The notes under the pieces are model-generated. The model was not told the DNA's origin. It saw nothing but the letters and a program-made list of their open reading frames with translations, and did no database searches. A stretch of DNA of 64,000 bases, taken from NCBI RefSeq assembly GCF_002934065.1, contig NZ_CP018049.1, forward strand, positions 3,594,501 through 3,658,500. The letters run 5' to 3'. The first letter of the stretch is position 1, and every line of letters starts with the position of its first letter. Origin of the DNA: Pseudomonas orientalis (GTDB taxonomy: Bacteria > Pseudomonadota > Gammaproteobacteria > Pseudomonadales > Pseudomonadaceae). Below, piece after piece: positions 44,794 to 53,075 of the stretch. The position numbers were made by a program, and so were the translations under genes.

Positions 44794-45070
44794 AGCCATC
44801 ACCTCTGTATAAAATAGACACATCCCAATGATTGCTTCATCCACTCAAGGTCGGCGAAGGGCAGTTACAAAAAGCAGCGCAGGACTCAATTATGCGAACA
44901 GCCAGCCACGCGCGCCTGCATGCCAGCCGCGCAAACCAGCCCTACGTGAGGTATGTTGTGCTTTTTATCGCGTTGATCCGATCTGGAGAACTCGGGAAAA
45001 AAGTAATGCACCCAACTTGGGACGTCGCGATGACTAATCCGAGAATCGCGACAGAGCTTTCGGTGTTGCT

Positions 45071-45646
45071 TCAAATCACCACATTGCGAACAAACCGAAC
45101 AGCCCCGACGCCATCATTGCAATAGACGTGGGCTTGATCGCTGGAAAACATAAAAAACTCACCCGCCGCTATGTGTTTGTTCGTGCCATCCAACGTCAGG
45201 GTCAAACAGCCGTCGAACACAAAGACCTGCACGCTCCAGCCTTGCGGATCAGGTTCCGGACGATAGCGATCACCCGGCTCCAGACGCATCTCCCACAGTT
45301 CGACTTCACGCCGCGCCGTGGCCTTGGCCAGCAACACGGCTTTGCTGCCGGGGATATCCCCCGCCCAGGCCAGCTCATTGATGCGACTGTGGTCGCCGGC
45401 ATCCGGTGCCTGGATCAGATCGCTGAACGCCACCTCCAGCGCTTCGGCCACACGGTCCAGGGTGGACAGGCTGACGTTCTTTTCACCGGCCTCGATGGCC
45501 ACCAGCATGCGCCGGCTGACCCCGGACTTTTCCGCAAGCGCGGTCTGGCTCAAGTCGGCTGCGTGGCGCAGGCGCCGAACGTTCTGGCTGACGTGTTGCA
45601 GGACCGAAGCCCGGTGTGGATTTTCTTTGTGCACTATATTGCTCAA
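45071..45646 (-). CDS. XRE-family regulator with cupin domain
   Basis: A 191-residue protein: an HTH_3 domain at about residues 18-75 (LSQTALAEKSGVSRRMLVAI, GEKNVSLSTLDRVAEAL) and a C-terminal cupin (about 110-185, with GWSVQVFVFDGCLTLTLDG and GEFFMFSSDQAHVY). Such proteins sense a small molecule and control an adjacent gene. It is divergent from the EamA transporter gene with a palindrome between them. The start is uncertain: the frame opens with TTG (45646), and a GTG four codons later is possible; neither has a good ribosome-binding site. Confidence 0.88.
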   Translation of the reverse strand: MSNIVHKENPHRASVLQHVSQNVRRLRHAADLSQTALAEKSGVSRRMLVAIEAGEKNVSLSTLDRVAEALEVAFSDLIQAPDAGDHSRINELAWAGDIPGSKAVLLAKATARREVELWEMRLEPGDRYRPEPDPQGWSVQVFVFDGCLTLTLDGTNKHIAAGEFFMFSSDQAHVYCNDGVGAVRFVRNVVI

Positions 45647-45659
45647 TGGGTAGGTGTGC

Positions 45660-45671
45660 GCAGTATACTGC
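45660..45671. promoter_or_regulatory. GCAGTATACTGC palindrome, candidate XRE operator
   Basis: A perfect 12-bp palindrome lies between the divergent regulator and transporter genes, 14 bp from the regulator's first possible codon. This is a typical location and size for a repressor site of the XRE-cupin group. Confidence 0.5.
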
Positions 45672-45726
45672 CCAGCGTGCGGCGCATTGTGCGGTCCGTG
45701 CCTTTCCCTTGCAAGACCGAGCCGCC

Positions 45727-46656
45727 ATGACTGCCCAGCACTCCCCTTCGCGTTTCAATCGTTTCAGCAAAGCCGAATGCATCCTGGTGGTCATCACCAT
45801 GATCTGGGGCGGCACCTTCTTGCTGGTGCAGCATGCCATGAGCGTCAGCGGGCCGATGTTTTTCGTCGGCCTGCGCTTTGCGGCAGCGGCCATTGTGGTC
45901 GGCTTTTTCTCCCTGCGTACGCTACGCGACCTGACGCTGTTCGAGTTGAAGGCCGGGGTGTTCATCGGCGTGGCGATCATGTTCGGCTACGGCTTGCAGA
46001 CCATTGGCCTGCAGACGATCCTGAGCAGCCAGTCGGCGTTCATCACCGCGCTCTATGTGCCGTTTGTACCTTTATTGCAGTGGCTGGTGCTGGGTCGGCG
46101 TCCGGGGTTAATGCCGAGCATTGGCATCATGCTGGCGTTTGCCGGGTTGATGCTGTTGACCGGCCCGGCCGGTGCTTCGCTGAATTTCAGCTCCGGTGAA
46201 ATCGCCACGCTGATCGGTGCCGTGGCGATTGCCGCCGAAATCATCCTGATCAGCGCTTTTGCCGGGCAAGTGGACGTGCGGCGGGTGACCGTGGTGCAAC
46301 TGGCCACGGCGTCGCTGCTGTCATTCCTGATGGTGGTGCCGATGGGCGAGCCGTTGCCGGGCTTTTCCTGGCTGCTGTTGTTCAGCGCGGTGGGCCTGGG
46401 CTTGACCAGTGCGGTAATCCAGGTGGCGATGAACTGGGCGCAGCAGAGCGTGTCGCCGACCCGGGCCACCTTGATCTATGCCGGCGAGCCGGTGTGGGCC
46501 GGCGTAGTCGGGCGGATTGCCGGCGAGCGCTTCCCGCCGATCGCGATGGCAGGCGCGGTGTTGATTGTGGTGGCGGTGATTGTGAGCGAGTTGAAAACGC
46601 GGGGCCAAAAAGCCGTCGAGTTGCGCGATGAAAGGGAACAGGAACAGCAAGGGTAG
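45727..46656 (+). CDS. DMT-superfamily (EamA) transporter
   Basis: A 309-residue inner-membrane protein with ten helices in two EamA repeats. MIWGGTFLLVQHAMSVSGPM starts the first, and ATLIGAVAIAAEIILISAF the second; TRATLIYAGEPVWAGVVG near the end is the conserved pre-helix-9 region. Probably exports a metabolite; the XRE-cupin regulator next to it likely controls it. Start ATG (MTAQHSPSRFNRFSKAE) with a weak ribosome-binding site; 80 bp from the regulator gene. Confidence 0.9.
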   Translation: MTAQHSPSRFNRFSKAECILVVITMIWGGTFLLVQHAMSVSGPMFFVGLRFAAAAIVVGFFSLRTLRDLTLFELKAGVFIGVAIMFGYGLQTIGLQTILSSQSAFITALYVPFVPLLQWLVLGRRPGLMPSIGIMLAFAGLMLLTGPAGASLNFSSGEIATLIGAVAIAAEIILISAFAGQVDVRRVTVVQLATASLLSFLMVVPMGEPLPGFSWLLLFSAVGLGLTSAVIQVAMNWAQQSVSPTRATLIYAGEPVWAGVVGRIAGERFPPIAMAGAVLIVVAVIVSELKTRGQKAVELRDEREQEQQG

Positions 46657-46678
46657 GGTCCGAATGTAGCGGTGGCTT

Positions 46679-46807
46679 GATCGTTCCCACGCTCTGCGTG
46701 GGAGTGCAGCCCCGGACGCTCCGCGTCCAAGCTCGCAACTTGAGCCCTGCGCCATGGTGACGCAGAGCGTCACAGGAGGCATTCCCACGCAGAGCGTGGG
46801 AACGATC
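46679..46807. repeat. 129-bp composite inverted-repeat element
   Basis: The outer arms GATCGTTCCCACGCTCTGCG and the inverse ending GCGTGGGAACGATC enclose further short hairpins (GGACGCTCCGCGTCC and GTGACGCAGAGCGTCAC). It has no coding capacity. It differs from the REP family and looks like a MITE-type intergenic repeat. A degraded half copy occurs near 55.25 kb. Confidence 0.8.
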
Positions 46808-46863
46808 TAATGCCAAATGAGCAATTTCAGCCTACCTTGTAGGATCCTGCCACATCTTGCCGT

Positions 46864-46895
46864 TTGGTGATCGCGAAAGCGGCACGTATGATGCA
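46864..46895 (+). promoter_or_regulatory. Promoter candidate of the Mrp operon
   Basis: TTGGTG, a 17-bp spacer and TATGAT (5/6 to the -10 consensus) fit sigma-70. The overlapping CGGCACGTATGATGCA (46880-46895) also has GG-N10-GC spacing of a sigma-54 promoter. Both would start transcription close to the mrpA ATG. Confidence 0.4.
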
Positions 46896-46922
46896 TCCCA
46901 AACTCCCGCAGATTAGAAGCCT

Positions 46923-49847
46923 ATGTCCCTGATAGTTCTACTGCTTCTGCCATTCATTGGCAGCTGTCTGGCGGCCTTGCTGCCGCACAATGCACGTAAT
47001 AGCGAATCCCTGCTGGCCGGCCTGGTGGCTCTGGTCGGCACCGTTCAAGTCGCCCTGCTCTACCCCCAGATCGCCCACGGTGGCGTCATCCGTGAAGAAT
47101 TCATGTGGTTGCCCAGTCTTGGGCTGAACTTCGTGCTGCGCATGGACGGGTTTGCCTGGCTGTTCTCGATGCTGGTGCTGGGCATCGGGACTCTGGTGTC
47201 GCTGTATGCGCGTTACTACATGTCGCCGGACGATCCGGTGCCGCGCTTCTTCGCGTTTTTCCTGGCCTTTATGGGCGCCATGCTCGGGTTGGTGATTTCC
47301 GGCAACCTGATCCAGATCGTGTTTTTCTGGGAACTGACCAGCCTGTTTTCCTTCCTGTTGATCGGTTACTGGCACCACCGCGCCGATGCGCGGCGTGGTG
47401 CGTATATGGCGCTGATGGTCACCGGCGCAGGCGGCTTGTGCCTGCTGGCCGGGGTGATGCTGCTGGGGCATATCGTCGGCAGCTACGACCTGGACCAGGT
47501 GCTGGCGGCGGGCGATCAGATTCGCGCGCACTCACTGTACCCGGTCATGCTGGCCCTGGTGCTGATCGGCGCCTTGAGCAAAAGCGCGCAGTTCCCCTTC
47601 CATTTCTGGCTGCCCCACGCCATGGCCGCGCCCACTCCGGTTTCGGCTTATCTGCATTCGGCGACAATGGTGAAGGCCGGCGTGTTCCTGCTGGCCCGCC
47701 TGTGGCCGTCGCTGTCCGGCAGCGAAGAGTGGTTCTGGATCGTCGGCGGTGCCGGCGCGCTCACCCTCCTCCTCGGCGCTTACTGCGCCATGTTTCAAAA
47801 TGATCTCAAGGGCTTGCTGGCCTATTCCACCATCAGCCACCTCGGGCTGATCACGTTGCTGCTGGGCCTCAACAGCCCGCTGGCCGCCGTCGCGGCTGTG
47901 TTCCATATTCTCAACCACGCCACCTTCAAGGCCTCGCTGTTCATGGCGGCGGGCATTATCGACCACGAAAGTGGCACGCGGGATATCCGCAAGCTCAGTG
48001 GGCTGGTGCGCCTGATCCCGTTTACCGCCACCCTGGCGATGGTAGCGAGTGCCTCGATGGCCGGCGTGCCGTTGCTCAATGGTTTCCTGTCCAAAGAGAT
48101 GTTCTTCGCCGAAACCGTATTCATCTCGTCGACAAAATGGGTGGAAGTCATGCTGCCCGTGATCGCGACCATCGCCGGTACGTTCAGCGTGGCCTATGCG
48201 TTGCGGTTCACCGTGGACGTGTTCTTCGGCCCACCGGCGACCGACCTGCCGCATACCCCGCACGAACCGCCACGCTGGATGCGCGCACCGGTTGAACTGC
48301 TGGTGTTCACCTGTCTGCTGGTGGGCATCTTCCCGGCGCAGATGGTCGGCTCGATCCTGGCTGCCGCCGCCTTGCCGGTGGTGGGCGGCGCGCTGCCTGA
48401 ATACAGCCTGGCGATCTGGCACGGCTGGAACGCGCCGATGATCATGAGCCTGGTGGCCATGTCCGGCGGTGTGGTGCTGTATCTGATGCTGCGCAAGCAA
48501 CTCAAGCGTGGCCGTTTCACCTACCCGCCGCTGATTGGCTATTTCAACGGCAAGCGCGGCTTCGAGCGTTGCCTGGTGGTGATGATGCGCGGCGTGCGCA
48601 AGATCGAAAAACGCATCAGCACTAAGCGCCTGCAAACCCAATTGTTCCTGCTGGTGATCGTGGCGGTGATCGGCGCCATGATCCCGATGCTCAACAGCGG
48701 TTTGACCTGGGGTGACCGGCCGAAAATCCCCGGCTCCGTCGTGTTCGTCACCCTGTGGGTGCTGGCGATTGCCTGCGCGCTGGGCGCCGCTTGGCAGGCC
48801 AAGTATCACCGGCTGGCGGCCCTGACCATGGTCAGCGTGTGCGGCCTGATGACCTGCATTACCTTCGTGTGGTTCTCGGCGCCGGACCTGGCCCTGACGC
48901 AACTGGTGGTGGAAGTGGTCACCACCGTGTTGATCCTGCTCGGCCTGCGCTGGCTGCCACGACGGATCGAAGAAGTGTGGCCACTGCCCAACACCCTGCG
49001 CAAGGCGCGGATCCGCCGGGTGCGCGACTTCCTGCTGTCCACCGTGGTCGGCGGCGGCATGGCGCTGTTGTCCTATGCGATGCTGACCCGCCAGACCCCC
49101 AACGATATCTCCTCGTTCTACCTCAGTCGCGCCCTGCCCGAGGGTGGCGGCAGCAATGTGGTGAACGTGATGCTGGTGGACTTCCGCGGCTTCGATACCC
49201 TTGGCGAAATCACCGTGCTCGGTGCGGTGGCACTGACCGTATACGCCCTGCTGCGACGCTTTCGCCCGTCGAAAGAAAGCATGGAACTGCCGCCGCAACA
49301 GCGCCAGCTGGCGCCGGACGTGGCCACCGACCTGGTCAACCCGCGCCAGGCCAGCGACACCGCCCTGGGCTTCATGATGGTGCCGGCGGTGCTGGTACGC
49401 CTGCTGTTGCCGATCGCGATGGTGGTGTCGTTCTACCTGTTCATGCGCGGCCATAACCAGCCGGGCGGCGGTTTTGTCGCCGGGCTGGTGATGTCGGTGG
49501 CGTTTATCCTGCAATACATGGTGGCCGGCACGCAGTGGGTCGAAGCGCAGATGAGCCTGCGGCCGATGCGCTGGATGGGCTTCGGCCTGCTGGCGGCGAC
49601 GCTCACCGGGCTCGGCGCGCTGTTTGCCGGCTACCCGTTCCTCACCACCCATACCTGGCATCTGAGCGTGCCGGTGCTGGGCGACATCCATATCGCCAGC
49701 GCGTTGTTCTTCGATGTCGGCGTGTACGCCATGGTCGTAGGCTCGACCCTGCTGATGCTCACCGCCCTCGGCCACCAGTCGGTGCGCGCGCATAAACCGA
49801 GCAACCAGCCCAAAGCCGTCGTCAACCCACAAGGAGCTGCCGCCTGA
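46923..49847 (+). CDS. mrpA: Mrp-type cation/H+ antiporter subunit A (fused A/B)
   Basis: A 974-residue membrane protein (also called mnhA, shaA or phaA). The N-terminal about 480 residues are NuoL-like (FFWELTSLFSFLLIGYWHHR; MAAPTPVSAYLHSATMVKAG). The middle holds the MrpA-specific region (FVWFSAPDLALTQLVVEVVT), and the C-terminal about 160 residues are an MrpB domain (GHNQPGGGFVAGLVMSV). The A/B fusion explains why no separate mrpB gene follows; P. aeruginosa has the same arrangement. The complex exports Na+ or K+ for protons, aiding pH and salt homeostasis. The start is the first ATG, with mrpC overlapping its stop by one base. Confidence 0.95.
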   Translation: MSLIVLLLLPFIGSCLAALLPHNARNSESLLAGLVALVGTVQVALLYPQIAHGGVIREEFMWLPSLGLNFVLRMDGFAWLFSMLVLGIGTLVSLYARYYMSPDDPVPRFFAFFLAFMGAMLGLVISGNLIQIVFFWELTSLFSFLLIGYWHHRADARRGAYMALMVTGAGGLCLLAGVMLLGHIVGSYDLDQVLAAGDQIRAHSLYPVMLALVLIGALSKSAQFPFHFWLPHAMAAPTPVSAYLHSATMVKAGVFLLARLWPSLSGSEEWFWIVGGAGALTLLLGAYCAMFQNDLKGLLAYSTISHLGLITLLLGLNSPLAAVAAVFHILNHATFKASLFMAAGIIDHESGTRDIRKLSGLVRLIPFTATLAMVASASMAGVPLLNGFLSKEMFFAETVFISSTKWVEVMLPVIATIAGTFSVAYALRFTVDVFFGPPATDLPHTPHEPPRWMRAPVELLVFTCLLVGIFPAQMVGSILAAAALPVVGGALPEYSLAIWHGWNAPMIMSLVAMSGGVVLYLMLRKQLKRGRFTYPPLIGYFNGKRGFERCLVVMMRGVRKIEKRISTKRLQTQLFLLVIVAVIGAMIPMLNSGLTWGDRPKIPGSVVFVTLWVLAIACALGAAWQAKYHRLAALTMVSVCGLMTCITFVWFSAPDLALTQLVVEVVTTVLILLGLRWLPRRIEEVWPLPNTLRKARIRRVRDFLLSTVVGGGMALLSYAMLTRQTPNDISSFYLSRALPEGGGSNVVNVMLVDFRGFDTLGEITVLGAVALTVYALLRRFRPSKESMELPPQQRQLAPDVATDLVNPRQASDTALGFMMVPAVLVRLLLPIAMVVSFYLFMRGHNQPGGGFVAGLVMSVAFILQYMVAGTQWVEAQMSLRPMRWMGFGLLAATLTGLGALFAGYPFLTTHTWHLSVPVLGDIHIASALFFDVGVYAMVVGSTLLMLTALGHQSVRAHKPSNQPKAVVNPQGAAA

Positions 49848-50191
49848 TGGAAGAAGTCATTGCAATTGCCATTGGGGTCCTGGCGGCTTCCGGCGTCTGG
49901 TTGATCCTGCGCCCACGGACGTTCCAGGTGGTGATGGGCCTGTGCCTGTTGTCCTACGGAGTCAACCTGTTCATTTTCAGCATGGGCAGCCTGTTTATCG
50001 GCAAGGAACCGATCATCAAGGACGGCGTGCCCCAAGACCTGCTCAACTACACCGACCCCCTGCCCCAGGCGCTGGTGCTCACGGCCATCGTGATCAGCTT
50101 CGCCATGACCGCGTTGTTCCTGGTGGTGCTGCTGGCCTCCCGCGGCCTGACCGGTACTGACCATGTGGACGGCCGGGAGCCCAAGGAATGA
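49847..50191 (+). CDS. mrpC: Mrp antiporter subunit C
   Basis: A 114-residue, three-helix protein homologous to NuoK. VMGLCLLSYGVNLFIFSMGS and the later ALVLTAIVISFAMTALFLVV helices are characteristic, with the conserved TDPLPQALVLTAIVI motif. Its start overlaps mrpA by one base and its end overlaps mrpD by ATGA, so the operon is tightly coupled. It is required for assembly of the Mrp complex. Confidence 0.94.
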   Translation: MEEVIAIAIGVLAASGVWLILRPRTFQVVMGLCLLSYGVNLFIFSMGSLFIGKEPIIKDGVPQDLLNYTDPLPQALVLTAIVISFAMTALFLVVLLASRGLTGTDHVDGREPKE

Positions 50192-51870
50192 ATTGGGTCA
50201 ACCAACTGATCGTTGCGCCGATCCTGCTGCCGTTACTGACTGCGGCGCTGATGCTGATGCTCGGCGAGAAGCGCCGCCCGCTCAAAGCCAGGATCAATCT
50301 GTTCTCCAGCATCATCGGCCTGGGCATCGCCGTATTGCTGCTGTACTGGACACAACAAGGCGGCCCCGGCTCGATCGGCGTGTACCTGCCGGGCAACTGG
50401 CAAGTGCCGTTCGGTATCGTGCTGGTGGTGGATCAACTGTCAGCGCTGATGCTGGTGCTGACCGGGATCATCGGCGTCAGCGCGCTGATGTTCGCCATGG
50501 CCCGCTGGGACCGTGCCGGCACCAGTTTCCATGCGCTGTTCCAGGTGCAGATGATGGGCCTGTACGGTGCTTTCCTCACCGCCGACCTGTTCAATCTGTT
50601 CGTGTTCTTCGAGGTGTTGCTGGCGGCCTCCTACGGCCTGATGCTGCACGGTTCCGGCCGCGCCCGAGTATCGTCGGGGCTGCATTACATCGCGATCAAC
50701 CTGCTGGCGTCGTCGCTGTTTTTGATCGGTGCGGCGATGATCTACGGCGTGACCGGCACACTGAACTTCGCTGACCTGGCACTGAAAATTCCTCTGGTGC
50801 CGGAGGCCGATCGCGGCCTGCTGCACGCCGGTGCGGCGATCCTGGCCACCGCGTTCCTGGCCAAGGCCGGCATGTGGCCGCTGAACTTCTGGCTGGCCCC
50901 CGCCTACTCGTCGGCCAGCGCGCCGGTGGCGGCGATGTTCGCGATCATGACCAAAGTGGGCGTGTACACCGTGCTGCGCCTGTGGACCTTGCTGTTTTCC
51001 GGCCAGGCCGGCGCGTCGGCGTTGTTTGGCGGTGACTGGCTGGTGTACGGCGGCATGGCGACGATCATCTGCGCGGCGCTGGCGATGCTGGCGGCGCAGC
51101 GCCTGGAGCGCATGGCAAGCCTGAGCATCCTGGTATCGGCTGGCATCCTGCTGTCGGCCGTGGGGTTCGCCCAGCCCAGCCTGACGGCCGGGGCGCTGTT
51201 CTATCTGGTCAGCTCCACCCTGGCGTTGAGCGCGCTGTTTTTGCTCGCGGAATTGATCGAACGCTCGCGCTCGGCCAATGACCTGCCGCTGGACGAGGAA
51301 ATCGACGCCCTGCCCAAGGCCATGGAATCCCTGCATCCACGGCCCGGCGTCAACCTCGACGATGAACAGAAAGCCGTGATCGGCCAGGTGATCCCCTGGA
51401 CCATGGCGTTCCTGGGCCTGAGTTTTGTGGCCTGCGCGCTGCTGATCATCGGCATGCCGCCACTGTCCGGGTTTATCGGCAAGCTCAGTCTGCTGCATGC
51501 GCTGGTCAATCCGCTGGGCCTCGGCAACGCGGTGGATGAGCCCATCCGCCCGGCGGCCTGGGGCTTGGTGGCGCTGTTGATCCTGTCGGGGCTGGCCTCG
51601 CTGATTGCCTTCGCCCGGCTTGGCATCCAGCGTTTCTGGACCCCGGAAGAACGGCCCTCGCCCCTGCTGCGCCGCTACGAGTGTGTACCGATCTTCCTGC
51701 TGCTGGGCCTGAGCATCGCGCTGACCTTCAAGGCCGAGCCACTGATGCGCTACACGCTGGCCACCGCCAAGAGCCTGAACAACCCGGAAAGCTACGTGAT
51801 GGCGGTGATGGCGACGCGCCCGGTGCCGAGTCCCGAAGCCCAGGCAGCGGCCCTGGAGGTGCAACCATGA
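50188..51870 (+). CDS. mrpD: Mrp antiporter subunit D
   Basis: A 560-residue antiporter-like subunit related to NuoM/NuoN. TADLFNLFVFFEVLLAASYG carries the key Glu, and FWLAPAYSSASAPVAAMFAI and MPPLSGFIGKLSLL are family motifs. A hydrophilic loop (about residues 355-405) is longer than in many MrpD proteins. It sits between mrpC and mrpE, overlapping both by four bases. Confidence 0.94.
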   Translation: MNWVNQLIVAPILLPLLTAALMLMLGEKRRPLKARINLFSSIIGLGIAVLLLYWTQQGGPGSIGVYLPGNWQVPFGIVLVVDQLSALMLVLTGIIGVSALMFAMARWDRAGTSFHALFQVQMMGLYGAFLTADLFNLFVFFEVLLAASYGLMLHGSGRARVSSGLHYIAINLLASSLFLIGAAMIYGVTGTLNFADLALKIPLVPEADRGLLHAGAAILATAFLAKAGMWPLNFWLAPAYSSASAPVAAMFAIMTKVGVYTVLRLWTLLFSGQAGASALFGGDWLVYGGMATIICAALAMLAAQRLERMASLSILVSAGILLSAVGFAQPSLTAGALFYLVSSTLALSALFLLAELIERSRSANDLPLDEEIDALPKAMESLHPRPGVNLDDEQKAVIGQVIPWTMAFLGLSFVACALLIIGMPPLSGFIGKLSLLHALVNPLGLGNAVDEPIRPAAWGLVALLILSGLASLIAFARLGIQRFWTPEERPSPLLRRYECVPIFLLLGLSIALTFKAEPLMRYTLATAKSLNNPESYVMAVMATRPVPSPEAQAAALEVQP

Positions 51871-52355
51871 AGCGCCTGTTTCCCGCCCCGTGGTTGTCGC
51901 TGGCCTTGCTCGGGCTGTGGCTGGTGCTGAATCTGTCCGTGAGCCCCGGCAACCTGCTGCTCGGTGTGCTGTTGGGCGTGCTTGCACCGCTGATGATGGC
52001 CCCACTGCGCCCGCAACCGATCAGCCTGCGCCGTCCCGGCGTGATCCTGCGCCTGTTCCTGCTGGTGGGGCGCGACGTCATCGTTTCCAACCTGCAAGTG
52101 GCCTGGGGTGTCCTGACGTGCGGCTCACGCCCGCCGCGCGCGCGCTTCATCAAAATCCCCATCGACCTGCGCAGTCCCAACGGCCTCGCGGCGCTGTCGA
52201 TGATCACCACGGTGATTCCTGGCACGATCTGGTCGGAACTGGCGCTGGACCGCAGTGTCCTGCTGCTGCATGTGTTCGATCTGGACGATGAGGCGCAGTT
52301 TATCGAGCACTTCAAATCCGCCTACGAACGGCCCCTGATGGAGATCTTCGAATGA
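51867..52355 (+). CDS. mrpE: Mrp antiporter subunit E
   Basis: A 162-residue protein with two or three N-terminal helices (SLALLGLWLVLNLSVSPGNL, LLLGVLLGVLAPLMM) and a cytoplasmic C-terminal domain containing LAALSMITTVIPGTIWSELA and the HVFDLDDE motif, typical of MrpE. The ATG at 51867 overlaps the mrpD stop; the frame is open upstream but that part is antiparallel to mrpD and not homologous. Confidence 0.94.
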   Translation: MKRLFPAPWLSLALLGLWLVLNLSVSPGNLLLGVLLGVLAPLMMAPLRPQPISLRRPGVILRLFLLVGRDVIVSNLQVAWGVLTCGSRPPRARFIKIPIDLRSPNGLAALSMITTVIPGTIWSELALDRSVLLLHVFDLDDEAQFIEHFKSAYERPLMEIFE

Positions 52356-52630
52356 GCGCCCTGCTCTCCAATGCGATCCTGTGCAGCCTGTTCCTGTTCT
52401 CCCTGGCGATGGTGCTGACGTTGATCCGCCTGTTCAAAGGCCCGTCAGCCCAGGACCGGGTACTGGCGCTGGATTATCTGTACATCCTGGCGATGCTGAT
52501 GATGCTGGTGTTGGGCATCCGTTATGCCAGCGACACCTACTTTGAAGCGGCGCTGCTGATAGCGCTGTTCGGCTTTGTCGGCTCGTTCGCCCTGGCCAAA
52601 TTCCTGTTGCGTGGGGAGGTGATTGAATGA
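52352..52630 (+). CDS. mrpF: Mrp antiporter subunit F
   Basis: A 92-residue, three-helix membrane protein. LIRLFKGPSAQDRVLALDYL is the MrpF signature, with the conserved Asp in the central helix. It overlaps mrpE and mrpG by four bases each. It is a small but essential subunit of the antiporter complex. Confidence 0.94.
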   Translation: MSALLSNAILCSLFLFSLAMVLTLIRLFKGPSAQDRVLALDYLYILAMLMMLVLGIRYASDTYFEAALLIALFGFVGSFALAKFLLRGEVIE

Positions 52631-52965
52631 TGCCGTTATGGATGGAAATCGTCGTCGGTTTGCTGCTGGTCCTGAGCAGCCTGTTTGCGCTGATCGGCGC
52701 GCTTGGGCTGTTGCGCATGAAGGATTTCTTCCAGCGCATGCACCCGCCGGCGCTGGCTTCGACACTGGGCGCGTGGTGCGTGGCGCTCGCGTCGATCATC
52801 TATTTTTCGGTGCTCAAGTCCGGGCCGGTGCTGCACGGCTGGTTGATTCCGATTCTGCTGTCGATCACCGTGCCAGTGACCACCCTGCTGCTGGCGCGTA
52901 CTGCCTTGTTCCGCAAGCGTATGGCCGGCGATGACGTGCCTGCCGAGGTCAGCAGTCGCCGCTGA
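52627..52965 (+). CDS. mrpG: Mrp antiporter subunit G
   Basis: A 112-residue, three-helix subunit. LGLLRMKDFFQRMHPPALAS matches the MrpG motif (LRxxDFxxRxHxP), followed by TLGAWCVALASIIYFSVL and a Lys/Arg-rich C-terminal tail. It is the last gene of the operon; a REPIN begins about 20 bp after its stop. Confidence 0.94.
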   Translation: MMPLWMEIVVGLLLVLSSLFALIGALGLLRMKDFFQRMHPPALASTLGAWCVALASIIYFSVLKSGPVLHGWLIPILLSITVPVTTLLLARTALFRKRMAGDDVPAEVSSRR

Positions 52966-52987
52966 TTAAAGCGGGCACGGTTAAAAA

Positions 52988-53075
52988 TGTGGGAGGGGGC
53001 TTGCCCCCGATTGCGGTGGGTCAGTTACAGATGAGCTGACTGATCCACCGCTATCGCAGCAAGCCCACTCCCACA
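52988..53075. repeat. REPIN abutting the stop codon of the dehydrogenase-like gene
   Basis: TGTGGGAGGGGGCTTGCC on the left. The right half is a variant (GCAGCAAGCCCACTCCCACA), suggesting a mixed pair. It ends at 53075; the minus-strand TAG begins at 53078, so repeat and stop touch. Confidence 0.88.

Noticed and set aside
43330..45070. HrpL box upstream of the kinase-like gene
   Set aside because: Searched for GGAACC/T with CCAC at 15-16 nt on the minus strand; none found, so HrpL control is not claimed for this gene.
47532..49832. 766-codon frame antisense to mrpA
   Set aside because: Composed of His, Gln and Arg runs and crosses the antiporter motifs in reverse; not a real gene.
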